Made by a program: the position numbers and the translations under genes
Notes under the pieces: model-generated
Told to the model about the DNA's origin: nothing
Seen by the model: only the letters and a program-made list of their open reading frames with translations
Database searches by the model: none
Assembly: GCF_900119365.1 (NCBI RefSeq)
Contig: NZ_FPJO01000003.1
Location: 365,800-429,799, forward strand
Length of the DNA: 64,000 nt
Source: Streptomyces atratus
GTDB taxonomy: Bacteria > Actinomycetota > Actinomycetes > Streptomycetales > Streptomycetaceae
Direction of reading: 5' to 3'
Shown: positions 47,819-57,600 of the stretch, one piece after another
Layout of the letters: every line of letters begins with the position of its first letter
How positions within the stretch are numbered: position 1 is the stretch's first letter

Positions 47819-49252
47819 GTGAACGACCAGCAGCGTCGCCGTCCCGCCAAGCCGCATCGCCGCCCCAGGAAGGACCCGGTCCGGTTCCTCGCCTTCGAAG
47901 CCCTCAGGGCCGTCGACGAACGGGACGCGTACGCCAACCTCGTCCTGCCCCCGTTGCTGAAGAAGGCGCGCGCCAACGACGACTTCGACAACCGGGACGC
48001 GGCGCTGGCGACCGAGCTGGTCTACGGCACGCTGCGCCGCCAGGGCACGTACGACGCGATCGTCGCGGCCTGCATCGACCGGCCGCTGCGCGAGGTCGAC
48101 CCGCCGGTCCTGGACGTGATCGACATGGGCGTGCACCAGCTGCTCGGCACCCGTATCCCCACCCACGCCGCGGTCTCCGCCAGCGTGGAGCTGGCCCGGG
48201 TGGTGCTCGGTGAGGGACGGGCCAAGTTCGTCAACGCCGTGCTGCGCAAGGTCTCCGCGGACGACCTCGACGGCTGGGTGGCCCGGGTGGCGCCGTCGTA
48301 CGAGGAGGACCCCGAGGACCACCTCGCGGTCGTGCACTCGCATCCGCGCTGGGTCGTCTCGGCCCTGTGGGACGCGCTGGGCGGCGGCCGGGCCGGCATC
48401 GAGGACCTCCTCGAAGCGGACAACGAACGGCCGGAGGTCACCCTGGTCGCCCGCCCCGGCCGCTCCACCACCGACGAGCTGCTCACCGCCCTCGGCGACG
48501 GGAACGGCCTGCCGGGCCGCTGGTCGCCCTATGCCGTGCGGATGGCGGAGGGCGGCGAGCCCGGCGCGCTGACCGCCGTCCAGGAAGGCCGGGCCGGGGT
48601 CCAGGACGAGGGCAGCCAGCTGGTGGCCGCCGCCCTCGCCAACGCGCCGGTGGAGGGCAGTGACAACCGCTGGCTCGACGGCTGCGCGGGCCCCGGCGGC
48701 AAGGCCGCCCTGCTCGCCGCGCTCGCCGCCGAACGGGGCGCCGCCCTGCTCGCCGCCGAGAAGCAGCCGCACCGCGCCCGGCTCGTCGAGCGCGCGCTGG
48801 CCGGGAACCCCGGCCCGTACCAGGTGATCACCGCCGACGGCACCCGCCCGCCGTGGCGGCCCGGCAGCTTCGACCGGGTCCTGATGGACGTGCCGTGCTC
48901 GGGCCTCGGCGCCCTGCGCCGCCGCCCGGAGGCGCGCTGGCGGCGCCGCAAGGAGGACCTGGAGAACTTCGCCCCGCTCCAACGCGCCCTGCTGCGCGAG
49001 GCGTTGAAGGCCGTACGGGTCGGCGGCGTCGTCGGCTACGCGACCTGCTCGCCGCATCTCGCGGAGACCCGGGTCGTCGTCGACGACGTGCTGAAGGGGC
49101 GGGGCGGTCAGCCCGTCGAGGCCGAGTGGGTGGACGCCCGCCCGCTGATGCCGGGCGTGCCCGCGCTGGGCGACGGCCCCGACGTCCAGCTGTGGCCGCA
49201 TCTGCACGGCACGGACGCGATGTACCTGGCCCTGCTGCGGCGTACCGCCTGA
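47819..49252 (+). CDS. rsmB: 16S rRNA m5C methyltransferase RsmB (Sun/Fmu family)
   Basis: A 477-residue RNA methyltransferase. The N-terminal ~150 residues form a NusB-like RNA-binding domain (RFLAFEALRAVDERDAYANL, YDAIVAACIDRPL). The catalytic half shows the SAM loop LDGCAGPGGKAALLAALAAE (~285), the motif IV LMDVPCSGLGALRRRPEARW (~358-377) with one catalytic Cys, and motif VI GYATCSPHLAETR (~403) with the second Cys. The family methylates C967 of 16S rRNA in Escherichia coli. GTG 47819 is used; it starts the peptide NDQQRRRPAKPHRRP. It lies between fmt and rpe, as is typical. Confidence 0.95.
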   Translation: MNDQQRRRPAKPHRRPRKDPVRFLAFEALRAVDERDAYANLVLPPLLKKARANDDFDNRDAALATELVYGTLRRQGTYDAIVAACIDRPLREVDPPVLDVIDMGVHQLLGTRIPTHAAVSASVELARVVLGEGRAKFVNAVLRKVSADDLDGWVARVAPSYEEDPEDHLAVVHSHPRWVVSALWDALGGGRAGIEDLLEADNERPEVTLVARPGRSTTDELLTALGDGNGLPGRWSPYAVRMAEGGEPGALTAVQEGRAGVQDEGSQLVAAALANAPVEGSDNRWLDGCAGPGGKAALLAALAAERGAALLAAEKQPHRARLVERALAGNPGPYQVITADGTRPPWRPGSFDRVLMDVPCSGLGALRRRPEARWRRRKEDLENFAPLQRALLREALKAVRVGGVVGYATCSPHLAETRVVVDDVLKGRGGQPVEAEWVDARPLMPGVPALGDGPDVQLWPHLHGTDAMYLALLRRTA

Positions 49253-49413
49253 ACCGGCCGGTGCGGCCCGCGGCCTCCCGAAGCGCCCGCCACGGGCCGA
49301 AACGCCCGTATCGCGCGGTCGGGGCGCCTCGATCGCGCGAACTGTAATGATCCCGTGAGGCTTTGGCCCGTACCAGGGCGGGGAAGTGGCGCGGAACATG
49401 GCAGGCTTGGGAC

Positions 49414-50097
49414 ATGGCCCAGATCAACCCCAGCATCCTGTCCGCCGACTTCGCCCGTCTCGCCGAGGAGGCGAAGGCGGTCGAAGGCGCCGACTGGCTC
49501 CACGTCGATGTGATGGACAACCATTTCGTGCCCAATCTGACGCTCGGCGTGCCGATCGTCGAATCGCTCAGCCGGGCCACAAAGACCCCGCTGGACTGCC
49601 ATCTGATGATCGAGGACCCCGACCGCTGGGCGCCCCGGTACGTCGAGGCCGGCGCCGGTTCCGTCACCTTCCACGCGGAGGCCGCGGCGGCCCCCGTACG
49701 GCTGGCGCGGGAGATCCGGGCCAAGGGTGCCCGTGCCTCCATGGCGCTCAAGCCCGCCACGCCCATCGAGCCGTACGAGGACCTGCTCCCCGAGCTCGAC
49801 ATGCTGCTGATCATGACGGTGGAGCCGGGCTTCGGCGGCCAGGCCTTCCTGGACATCATGCTGTCGAAGATCCGCCGTACCCGTGAGCTGATCTCCAAGC
49901 ACGGCCTCGAACTGTGGCTCCAGGTCGACGGCGGCGTCTCCGCCGCCACCATCGAGCGGTGCGCCGAGGCCGGTGCGGATGTCTTCGTCGCGGGTTCGGC
50001 GGTGTACGGGGCGGCGGACCCGGCCGAGGCGGTGCGGGCTCTGCGTGCCCAGGCCGACGGGGCCACCGCCTCGGCGGCCTGGGCGTGCGGCCATTGA
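49414..50097 (+). CDS. rpe: Ribulose-phosphate 3-epimerase
   Basis: TIM-barrel enzyme of 227 residues interconverting ribulose 5-phosphate and xylulose 5-phosphate in the pentose phosphate pathway. Signature [20 protein letters not shown] (4-23), [16 protein letters not shown] (~31-46), [11 protein letters not shown] (~66) and [13 protein letters not shown] (~134), [11 protein letters not shown] (~170) with catalytic Asp. ATG 49414 is preferred; the frame extends to 49363 without support. Last residues ([10 protein letters not shown]) are not conserved. Confidence 0.96.
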   Translation: MAQINPSILSADFARLAEEAKAVEGADWLHVDVMDNHFVPNLTLGVPIVESLSRATKTPLDCHLMIEDPDRWAPRYVEAGAGSVTFHAEAAAAPVRLAREIRAKGARASMALKPATPIEPYEDLLPELDMLLIMTVEPGFGGQAFLDIMLSKIRRTRELISKHGLELWLQVDGGVSAATIERCAEAGADVFVAGSAVYGAADPAEAVRALRAQADGATASAAWACGH

Positions 50098-50240
50098 CGC
50101 CGGAACCGACGCCCGCCGCCGATTGCGGGTCGGCCGGGCCAAGGGCAGATGAACGCGGTCCGACGGGACCGATCAGGGAACGCCGGATCTGACAGGATGA
50201 ACGGCGTATCGAGAGTGTGAACAGCAGTGAGGAGAGCGCG

Positions 50241-51266
50241 GTGTCTGCAATGTCGGCGGGCCGGTCCGCCCTGCGGATGGGGCCCGCGGAGCTGGTGCAG
50301 GCGGCGGCCATGGCCCGCCGCTTCTACCTCGAGGGAAAGTCGAAGATCCAGATCGCCGAGGAGTTCGGTGTCAGCCGCTTCAAGGTGGCCCGGGTCCTGG
50401 AGACGGCTCTTGAGCGCGACCTCGTACGGATCGAGATCCGCGTCCCCGCCGAGCTGGACGCCGAGCGTTCCGACGCGCTCCGTGCCCGCTACGGGCTGCG
50501 TCACGCGGTCGTCGTCGAGTCCCCGGCCGAGGAGCAGGACGACGCACCGGACCCGGAGAACCTGGGCGAGGTCGCGGCCGATCTCCTCGGCGAACTGGTG
50601 AACGAGGGCGATGTGCTCGGGCTGGCCTGGGGCCGGTCCACCATCCACATGGCCGCGGCGCTCGACCGGCTGCCGCCGTGCACGGTCGTCCAGCTCACCG
50701 GGGTGTACGACGCGGGGACGGCCGAGCGCGGCTCCGTCGAGGCGGTCCGGCGGGCCGCCCAGGTGTCCGGCGGCGAGGCCCACCCCATCTACGCCCCGAT
50801 GCTGCTGCCCGACCCGGCCACGGCCGCCGCGCTGCGCCACCAGACCGGTATCGCCCGCGCCTTCGAGTACTTCGACAAGGTGACGGTCGCGGCGGTCTCC
50901 ATCGGCTCCTGGGAGCCGGGCATCTCGACCGTCCACGACATGCTCAGCGACGAGGAGCGGGCGCACTACGCCTCGCTCGGCGTCGCGGCGGAGATGTCGG
51001 CGCACCTCTTCGACACCGAGGGCCGGCGGGTCGGCCGGGACCTGGGGGAGCGGTGCATCACGGTCGAGGCCGACCGGCTGCGCCGGATCCCCGAGGTGGT
51101 GGCGATCGCGGGCGGTCAGCGCAAGGCCGCGGCGATCGGGGCGGTGCTGAGGTCCGGGCTCGTCACCAGCCTGGTGACGGACACCGCGGCGGCCGACTAT
51201 CTGCTGACGGAGTCGGCGGCGCCGCAGCGGCCTGCGCTGGAGCGGGCCGACCCGGACGGGGACTGA
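50241..51266 (+). CDS. SorC/DeoR-type sugar-binding transcriptional regulator
   Basis: A 341-residue regulator with an N-terminal HTH (LEGKSKIQIAEEFGVSRFKV, ~29-48, then ARVLETALERDLVRIEIRVP) and a C-terminal sugar-phosphate sensor domain of SorC type. The sensor has the typical segments VNEGDVLGLAWGRSTIHMAA (~126), VVQLTGVYDAG and VAIAGGQRKAAAIGAVLRSG. GTG 50241 is supported by GAGGAG six bases before it; the frame begins at 50217. It follows rpe by ~140 bases, so a phosphorylated sugar of the pentose phosphate pathway is a plausible ligand. The target is not evident. Confidence 0.9.
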   Translation: MSAMSAGRSALRMGPAELVQAAAMARRFYLEGKSKIQIAEEFGVSRFKVARVLETALERDLVRIEIRVPAELDAERSDALRARYGLRHAVVVESPAEEQDDAPDPENLGEVAADLLGELVNEGDVLGLAWGRSTIHMAAALDRLPPCTVVQLTGVYDAGTAERGSVEAVRRAAQVSGGEAHPIYAPMLLPDPATAAALRHQTGIARAFEYFDKVTVAAVSIGSWEPGISTVHDMLSDEERAHYASLGVAAEMSAHLFDTEGRRVGRDLGERCITVEADRLRRIPEVVAIAGGQRKAAAIGAVLRSGLVTSLVTDTAAADYLLTESAAPQRPALERADPDGD

Positions 51267-51283
51267 GCGGCCCCCACGACCGC

Positions 51284-51339
51284 CCGGACACAAGGCCGCC
51301 CGGACAGCGCACGCGCCGTCCGGGCGGCCTTGTGTCCGG
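51284..51339. terminator. Long bidirectional terminator between the SorC regulator and the terpene synthase
   Basis: Perfect 22-bp arms CCGGACACAAGGCCGCCCGGAC at 51284-51305 and their complement at 51318-51339, with a 12-base loop. It lies between convergent genes and is one of the strongest hairpins in the window. Confidence 0.85.
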
Positions 51340-51347
51340 CGGGGGCC

Positions 51348-52370
51348 TCAGTCCCGGACCAGGCCCAGGACCGTCGCCTCCAGATACTCCTCCGGCTCCT
51401 CGTACTGACTCACATCGGCCGGGTTGTAGCGCGGGGTCTGCCGCGACCAGTCGAGATTGCCGCGCATCCAGCTCCGCATGCCGTCCAGGTACGGCGTGAG
51501 CATCCAGGACAGCTGCGGGTACGCGGCCAGCAGCTCGGACTCGGCGGCGAGGAAGCGCTCCGTCTCCGCCGCGATCCGGGCACAGACGTGTTCGAGCGCC
51601 TCCCGCTCGCCGTAGCCGCGATGGTGCCGGACCAGATGGACGAGATTGTGGATCTCGCCGAGCACCTGCTCCTTCTCGTACGAATACACGTCGTTGGCCC
51701 AGCACACGATGTTGCACGAGGCTTCCAGCGCGGTGATGAACCGGGAGTCGTTGTGGATCGACTCGGGAGCCTCGATCCCGGCCACGATCTCTATCAGGTC
51801 CATGCAGACATGTATCGCACCGGTGTGACGGCGCTTGGCGATGTACGTCTCCTCCGACGGCACCACGCCTGCGGCCCGGTTCCCCGCCTCCCACGTGGTG
51901 GCCGTCGTGAGGTACGTGGTGAGGTGCCAGCCGAACCGGGTGCGCCAGTGCGGGGCGGCGGTCGGCGTCGTGCGCTCCCACAGGTCGGCCAGGGCGACCA
52001 CGGCGGCGGGGAGCTGCCCGTCCGGCAGGGTGCCGGGGGTGTCGTCCTCGATCACGGTCCGCATCAGCTCGACCACGTCGCGCACCCGCTCGGGGCTGCG
52101 GCCGAGATGGCCGTCGTCGAGCTGGTCGTCGACGAGAAACAGCCATACGAACCAGTCGGCGACGAGGTCGAGATTCTTGCTGTCCGCGGTCGGATGCACC
52201 ATGCCGACGAACGACCCGAAGTCCGCCTGCGCGAAGCGGTCCCTGGCCGAATCGCGGTGTACCAGGCCGGTGTTGCGCGTCCATTCTTCGAGGTGGACTC
52301 GGGTGTGCCCGACGTTCGGGTTGGTTCGCTGGGGGAACGGGCAGTAGATGTCCGGCAGTTCGCTCTCCAC
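51348..52370 (-). CDS. Class I terpene synthase (sesquiterpene-type), product unknown
   Basis: A 340-residue metal-dependent cyclase of the bacterial sesquiterpene synthase kind. The Asp-rich motif LVDDQLDDG (Asp 81-82, 85-86), the NSE triad ANDVYSYEKE (Asn226, Ser230, Glu234) and the pyrophosphate sensor Arg about 46 residues before the NSE motif (AKRRHTGA, ~178-185) are all visible, as is the RY pair ~90 residues later (TPRYNPADV). All residues for ionising a prenyl diphosphate are in place, so the enzyme should be active. Its size fits farnesyl diphosphate as substrate, but the product cannot be read. The start is ATG 52370. No P450, methyltransferase or prenyltransferase is adjacent, and it interrupts an otherwise primary-metabolism stretch. 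Confidence 0.92.
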   Translation of the reverse strand: MESELPDIYCPFPQRTNPNVGHTRVHLEEWTRNTGLVHRDSARDRFAQADFGSFVGMVHPTADSKNLDLVADWFVWLFLVDDQLDDGHLGRSPERVRDVVELMRTVIEDDTPGTLPDGQLPAAVVALADLWERTTPTAAPHWRTRFGWHLTTYLTTATTWEAGNRAAGVVPSEETYIAKRRHTGAIHVCMDLIEIVAGIEAPESIHNDSRFITALEASCNIVCWANDVYSYEKEQVLGEIHNLVHLVRHHRGYGEREALEHVCARIAAETERFLAAESELLAAYPQLSWMLTPYLDGMRSWMRGNLDWSRQTPRYNPADVSQYEEPEEYLEATVLGLVRD

Positions 52371-54145
<1,775 letters not shown>

Positions 54146-54160
54146 TCCCGGAGTACCGCA

Positions 54161-54207
54161 ACGCCGTTGCCCTTCCAGGCCGTTCGGGCCCGGAGGGGCA
54201 CCGGCGT
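54161..54207 (+). terminator. Terminator after guaB1
   Basis: Imperfect stem ACGCCGTTGCCCTTCC / GGAGGGGCACCGGCGT with a 15-base loop and three mispairs, 15 bases after the stop. Confidence 0.7.
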
Positions 54208-54264
54208 CTTCGGGTACTTCCGCCGGAGGGAACGGGTGTCCGGTTCCGGACCTGGGCAAACTCC

Positions 54265-54282
54265 AATTGCCCGCCGGTCTAA
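54265..54282 (+). repeat. Extra terminal fragment abutting repeat element copy 1
   Basis: AATTGCCCGCCGGTCTAA differs at two of 18 positions from the right end of the full element (AATTGCCGGTCGGTCTAA, 54464-54481), in the same orientation. It directly precedes the element's left end and probably is a remnant of an earlier or tandem copy. Confidence 0.5.
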
Positions 54283-54478
54283 GACCGACCGGCAATAGGG
54301 GGGCGGCGTCGCGGGGCTGGGCACGCACATCTGCCGCGTTGTCGTCAATCAACAACTTCCCCAAGCTCTCGGCTTCGCTCGAGCAGGGGAGACCCCATTG
54401 CGTTGCCTCAATCCTCCGCCTTGCAGCTGCACGCACCCAGCCCCGCTCCTTCACCCACCCCCCAATTGCCGGTCGGTC
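54283..54478 (+). mobile_element. MITE-like repeat, copy 1 (~196 bp)
   Basis: The element starts GACCGACCGGCAATAGGGGGG and ends CCCCCCAATTGCCGGTCGGTC, a terminal inverted repeat with one mismatch in 21 positions (the centre base aside). TAA flanks it on both sides (54280-54282 and 54479-54481), which looks like a 3-base target duplication. The interior includes CTTCCCCAAGCTCTCGGCTT and GCTCGAGCAGGGGAG. It codes for nothing; no transposase is present. A near-identical copy is at 60211-60407. I infer a non-autonomous element mobilised in trans, possibly by an IS5-like transposase because of the short A/T target. Confidence 0.8.
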
Positions 54479-54530
54479 TAAGTAACATGAATCCCAATCA
54501 GCTGCCCGTTCCTCTGCGGTAAGGGATCTC

Positions 54531-55988
54531 ATGTCCTTCTTCACCGACCTGGCCCATCAGTACATCGACGGAGAGTGGAGGCCGGGCAAGGGTTCCTGGG
54601 ACATCATCGACTTCAATCCGTACAACGGGGAGAAGCTCGCCTCGATCACGGTCGCCACGGCCGACGAGGTGGACCAGGCCTACCGGTCCGCGCAGGACGC
54701 CCAGCGGGCCTGGGGCGAGACCAATCCGTACGCCAGGCGGATGGTGCTGGAGCGGGCGCTGCGCATCGTCGAGGAGCGGGAGTCCGAGATCGGTGACGCG
54801 ATCGTCGCGGAACTGGGCGGCACCCGGCTGAAGGCGGCCTTCGAGCTGCATCTCGCCAAGGAGTTCCTGCGGGAGTCGGTCCAGCTCGCGCTGCGGCCCA
54901 CCGGGCAGATACTGCCCTCGCCGACCGAGGGCAAGGAGAACCGCGTCTACCGGGTGCCCGTCGGCGTCGTGGGTGTCATCAGCCCCTTCAACTTCCCCTT
55001 CCTGCTGTCGCTGAAGTCGGTCGCCCCCGCCCTGGCGCTCGGCAACGCGGTGGTGCTCAAGCCGCACCAGAACACCCCGGTCTGCGGCGGCACGCTGGTG
55101 GCGAAGGTGTTCGAGGAGGCGGGTCTGCCGGCCGGCCTGCTCAACGTCGTGGTCACCGACATCGCCGAGATCGGCGACGCCCTGCTGGAGCACCCCGTTC
55201 CGCAGGTCATCTCCTTCACCGGCTCGGACAAGGTGGGGCGGCACGTCGCCATGGTCTGCGCGGCGAACCTCAAGCGCGCCGTGCTCGAACTCGGCGGCAA
55301 CAGCGCGCTGATCGTCCTTGACGACGCCGATCTGGACTACGCCGTGGACGCGGCCGTGTTCAGCCGGTACGTGCACCAGGGCCAGGTCTGCATGGCCGCC
55401 AACCGGATCCTGGTCGACCGGTCGGTGGAGAAGGAGTTCACCGAGAAGTTCGTCGCCAAGGTCGCCTCGCTGCCGGTCGGCGACCCGGCCGACCCGCAGA
55501 CCGTGATCGGCCCGTTGATCAACTCCTCGCAGGCCGAGGCGATTTCCTCGCTCGTCGAGCAGACCGTGGCGGCCGGTGCGACGGCCCTGCTGCACGGCCG
55601 GGCCGAGGGCAATCTGGTGAGTCCGTCCGTGCTGACCGGGCTGGCCGCCGATTCCCCCGTCCTGTCCCAGGAGATCTTCGGGCCGGTCGCGCTCGTCGTG
55701 CCGTTCGACGGGGAGGACGAGGCCGTACGGATCGCCAACGACACCCCGTACGGACTGAGCGGCGCGGTGCACACCGGCGACATCGAGCGCGGCGTACGGG
55801 TCGGGCAGCGCATCCACACCGGCATGATCCACATCAACGACGGCACGGTCCACGACGAGCCCATCGTGCCCTTCGGCGGCGAGAAGAGCTCCGGCCTCGG
55901 CCGGCTGAACGGTGACGCGATGGCCGAGGCCTTCACCACCCAGAAGTGGATCTCGGTGCAGCACGGCCGCTCGCAGTTCCCGTTCTGA
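54531..55988 (+). CDS. Aldehyde dehydrogenase (benzaldehyde-dehydrogenase-like)
   Basis: NAD(P)-dependent aldehyde dehydrogenase of 485 residues, soluble. The active-site Glu is in LELGGNSALIVLDDADLDYA (~251) and the nucleophilic Cys in YVHQGQVCMAANRILVDRS (~286). Cofactor region VVGVISPFNFPFLLSLKSVAP-type residues at ~145-165 and SFTGSDKVGRHVA at ~224. QEIFGPVALVVPFDGEDEA is the late conserved block. It resembles the benzaldehyde/vanillin dehydrogenase group more than betaine or semialdehyde enzymes, but specificity is not certain. Beside a lysine 2-monooxygenase pair it could in principle oxidise a 5-carbon semialdehyde. It follows a mobile repeat by ~50 bases, and two hairpins after it mark the end of its transcript. 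Confidence 0.9.
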   Translation: MSFFTDLAHQYIDGEWRPGKGSWDIIDFNPYNGEKLASITVATADEVDQAYRSAQDAQRAWGETNPYARRMVLERALRIVEERESEIGDAIVAELGGTRLKAAFELHLAKEFLRESVQLALRPTGQILPSPTEGKENRVYRVPVGVVGVISPFNFPFLLSLKSVAPALALGNAVVLKPHQNTPVCGGTLVAKVFEEAGLPAGLLNVVVTDIAEIGDALLEHPVPQVISFTGSDKVGRHVAMVCAANLKRAVLELGGNSALIVLDDADLDYAVDAAVFSRYVHQGQVCMAANRILVDRSVEKEFTEKFVAKVASLPVGDPADPQTVIGPLINSSQAEAISSLVEQTVAAGATALLHGRAEGNLVSPSVLTGLAADSPVLSQEIFGPVALVVPFDGEDEAVRIANDTPYGLSGAVHTGDIERGVRVGQRIHTGMIHINDGTVHDEPIVPFGGEKSSGLGRLNGDAMAEAFTTQKWISVQHGRSQFPF

Positions 55989-56008
55989 CCGGGCACGTCC
56001 TGCGGTGA

Positions 56009-56028
56009 GCGCGCCCGGCCGGGCGCGC
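56009..56028. terminator. Perfect palindrome after the aldehyde dehydrogenase gene
   Basis: GCGCGCCCGGCCGGGCGCGC, a 20-base perfect palindrome 21 bases after the stop. It may be part of a terminator or an operator. Confidence 0.5.
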
Positions 56029-56040
56029 CGTGGTCTACTT

Positions 56041-56064
56041 CGGGGGCGGCCCGTGCCGCCCCCG
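56041..56064 (+). terminator. Hairpin before the Lrp-type regulator gene
   Basis: Perfect 10-bp stem CGGGGGCGGC / GCCGCCCCCG with loop CCGT, 35 bases before the regulator start. With the palindrome just upstream it probably separates the two transcripts. Confidence 0.6.
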
Positions 56065-56098
56065 ACACCGGCCATCGCAGAGAAGTGAACCGCCCGAA

Positions 56099-56554
56099 GT
56101 GCGCCTGAACGACCTCGACGAACGCATCGTCCACGCCCTCGCCGAAGACGCCCGGCGCTCCTATGCCGACATCGGCGCGGTGATCGGCCTGTCCGCCCCC
56201 GCCGTGAAACGCCGGGTGGACCGGCTGCGCGCCGAGGGCGCCATCACCGGCTTCACGGTCCGGGTGGACCCGGCTGCGCTGGGCTGGGAGACCGAGGGGT
56301 TCATCGAGATCTACTGCAGCCGCAACACCTCGCCGGAGGCGATCAAGCAGGGGCTCGCGCGCTATCCGGAGATCGCGTCGGCCTCCACGGTGACGGGGGA
56401 GGCCGACGCGATCGTGCAGGTCTTCGCCGCGGACATGCGCCACTTCGAGCAGGTACTGGAGCGGATCGCGGGCGAGCCGTACGTGGAGCGGACGAAGTCC
56501 GTGCTGGTGCTGTCGCCTCTGCTGCGGCGGTACTCCTCGGGCGCGCCGGAGTAG
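56099..56554 (+). CDS. Lrp/AsnC family transcriptional regulator
   Basis: A 151-residue regulator with an N-terminal HTH (LNDLDERIVHALAEDARRSY, ~3-22; IGAVIGLSAPAVKRRVDRLR, ~26-45) and a C-terminal RAM effector domain (GFIEIYCSRNTSPEAIKQGL, ~69; TVTGEADAIVQVFAADMRHF, ~101). Such proteins sense amino acids and commonly control neighbouring catabolic genes. Its neighbour is the davBA-like pair ~200 bases downstream, so lysine or a relative is the likely effector. GTG 56099 is the family start; a poor GAGAAG is upstream. Possible operator repeats lie between it and davA. Confidence 0.93.
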   Translation: MRLNDLDERIVHALAEDARRSYADIGAVIGLSAPAVKRRVDRLRAEGAITGFTVRVDPAALGWETEGFIEIYCSRNTSPEAIKQGLARYPEIASASTVTGEADAIVQVFAADMRHFEQVLERIAGEPYVERTKSVLVLSPLLRRYSSGAPE

Positions 56555-56643
56555 GTTCCGCGCGCCGGGCCGTGTGAGACCTGGGTCACCCATTTGACCT
56601 GCACAGACGCCCCACGCAATGAATCGCCGCGCACGGCTGTCGG

Positions 56644-56698
56644 CGCGCAACGGATCGACGGTGCACGCGCAACGCTCGCGCCTTGTCCGGCGCGAGCG
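56644..56698. promoter_or_regulatory. Candidate Lrp-type operator region upstream of davA
   Basis: Direct repeats CGCGCAACG at 56644-56652 and 56666-56674 are spaced 22 bases apart, two helix turns. A 10-bp inverted repeat CGCTCGCGCC-TTGTCC-GGCGCGAGCG overlaps the second (56673-56698). Helical phasing suits an Lrp-type octamer; this is untested. Confidence 0.4.
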
Positions 56699-56752
56699 GC
56701 GGACCGTACCTTCGATACGTCCCCGCCCAGCCCGCACCGTCCGAGGTCAGCC

Positions 56753-57550
56753 ATGCCGCCGTTGCGCACCGCCCTGCTCCAGAACTCCGGACGACCCGGG
56801 CACGTGGCCGAGAACATCGAGGTGCTCGACGGCGCCGCGCGGCGGTCGGCGGATGCCGGGGCGCGGCTGCTGGTCTGCCCCGAACTCTTCCTGACCGGAT
56901 ACGCGATCGGGGCCGATGTGCCCCGGCTGGCCGAGCCGGCCGACGGGCCGTCCGCCCTGGCCGTCGGCGAGATCGCCGCACGGCACGGGCTCGCCGTCCT
57001 CTACGGCTACCCGGAGCGCGCGGGCGAGCAGGTATTCAACGCCGCACAGCTCATCGGCCCGGACGGGACACCGCTCGCCAACTACCGCAAGACCCATCTC
57101 TTCGGCTCCTTCGAGCACGAATGGTTCACCCCGGGCGAGCAGACCGTGGTCCAGGCCGAACTGGACGGCGTATGCATCGGGATCATGATCTGTTACGACG
57201 TGGAGTTCCCGGAGAACGTCCGCGCCCACGCCCTCGCGGGCACCGATCTGCTCCTGGTGCCCACCGCGCAGATGCACCCCTTCCAGTTCGTCGCCGAGTC
57301 CGTCGTGCCCGTCCGGGCCTTCGAGAACCAGATGTACGTGGCGTACGTCAACCGGACCGGCCCGGAGGGCGAGTTCGAGTTCGTCGGGCTGAGCTGCCTG
57401 GCCGGCCCCGACGGCGCCGTCCGCAGCCGCGCCGGACGCGGCAAGGAACTGGTCGTCGGCGAGGTGGACCCCGCGCTGCTGAGCGCCTCGCGGACCGCCA
57501 ACCCGTATCTGCACGACCGCCGCCCCGGCCTGTACGGCTCCCTCGTCTGA
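56753..57550 (+). CDS. davA: Carbon-nitrogen hydrolase, probable 5-aminovaleramidase (DavA type)
   Basis: A 265-residue nitrilase-superfamily amidase. The Glu-Lys-Cys triad is visible in LLVCPELFLTGYAIG (~39-53), NYRKTHLFGSFE (~109-120) and IGIMICYDVEFPENVRAH (~142-159). The length and the segments VLYGYPERAG and PENVRAHALAG resemble, from memory, DavA of Pseudomonas putida, which hydrolyses 5-aminovaleramide to 5-aminovalerate. The neighbour downstream is a DavB-like lysine 2-monooxygenase that would make that amide, so the context fits. ATG 56753 is chosen; the frame extends to 56594. Other aliphatic amides remain possible substrates. Confidence 0.85.
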   Translation: MPPLRTALLQNSGRPGHVAENIEVLDGAARRSADAGARLLVCPELFLTGYAIGADVPRLAEPADGPSALAVGEIAARHGLAVLYGYPERAGEQVFNAAQLIGPDGTPLANYRKTHLFGSFEHEWFTPGEQTVVQAELDGVCIGIMICYDVEFPENVRAHALAGTDLLLVPTAQMHPFQFVAESVVPVRAFENQMYVAYVNRTGPEGEFEFVGLSCLAGPDGAVRSRAGRGKELVVGEVDPALLSASRTANPYLHDRRPGLYGSLV

Positions 57551-57600
57551 GCCCGCTCTCCCCGTTCCAATTCTTCATCCGCGCAAGGAGTCCGTACCCC

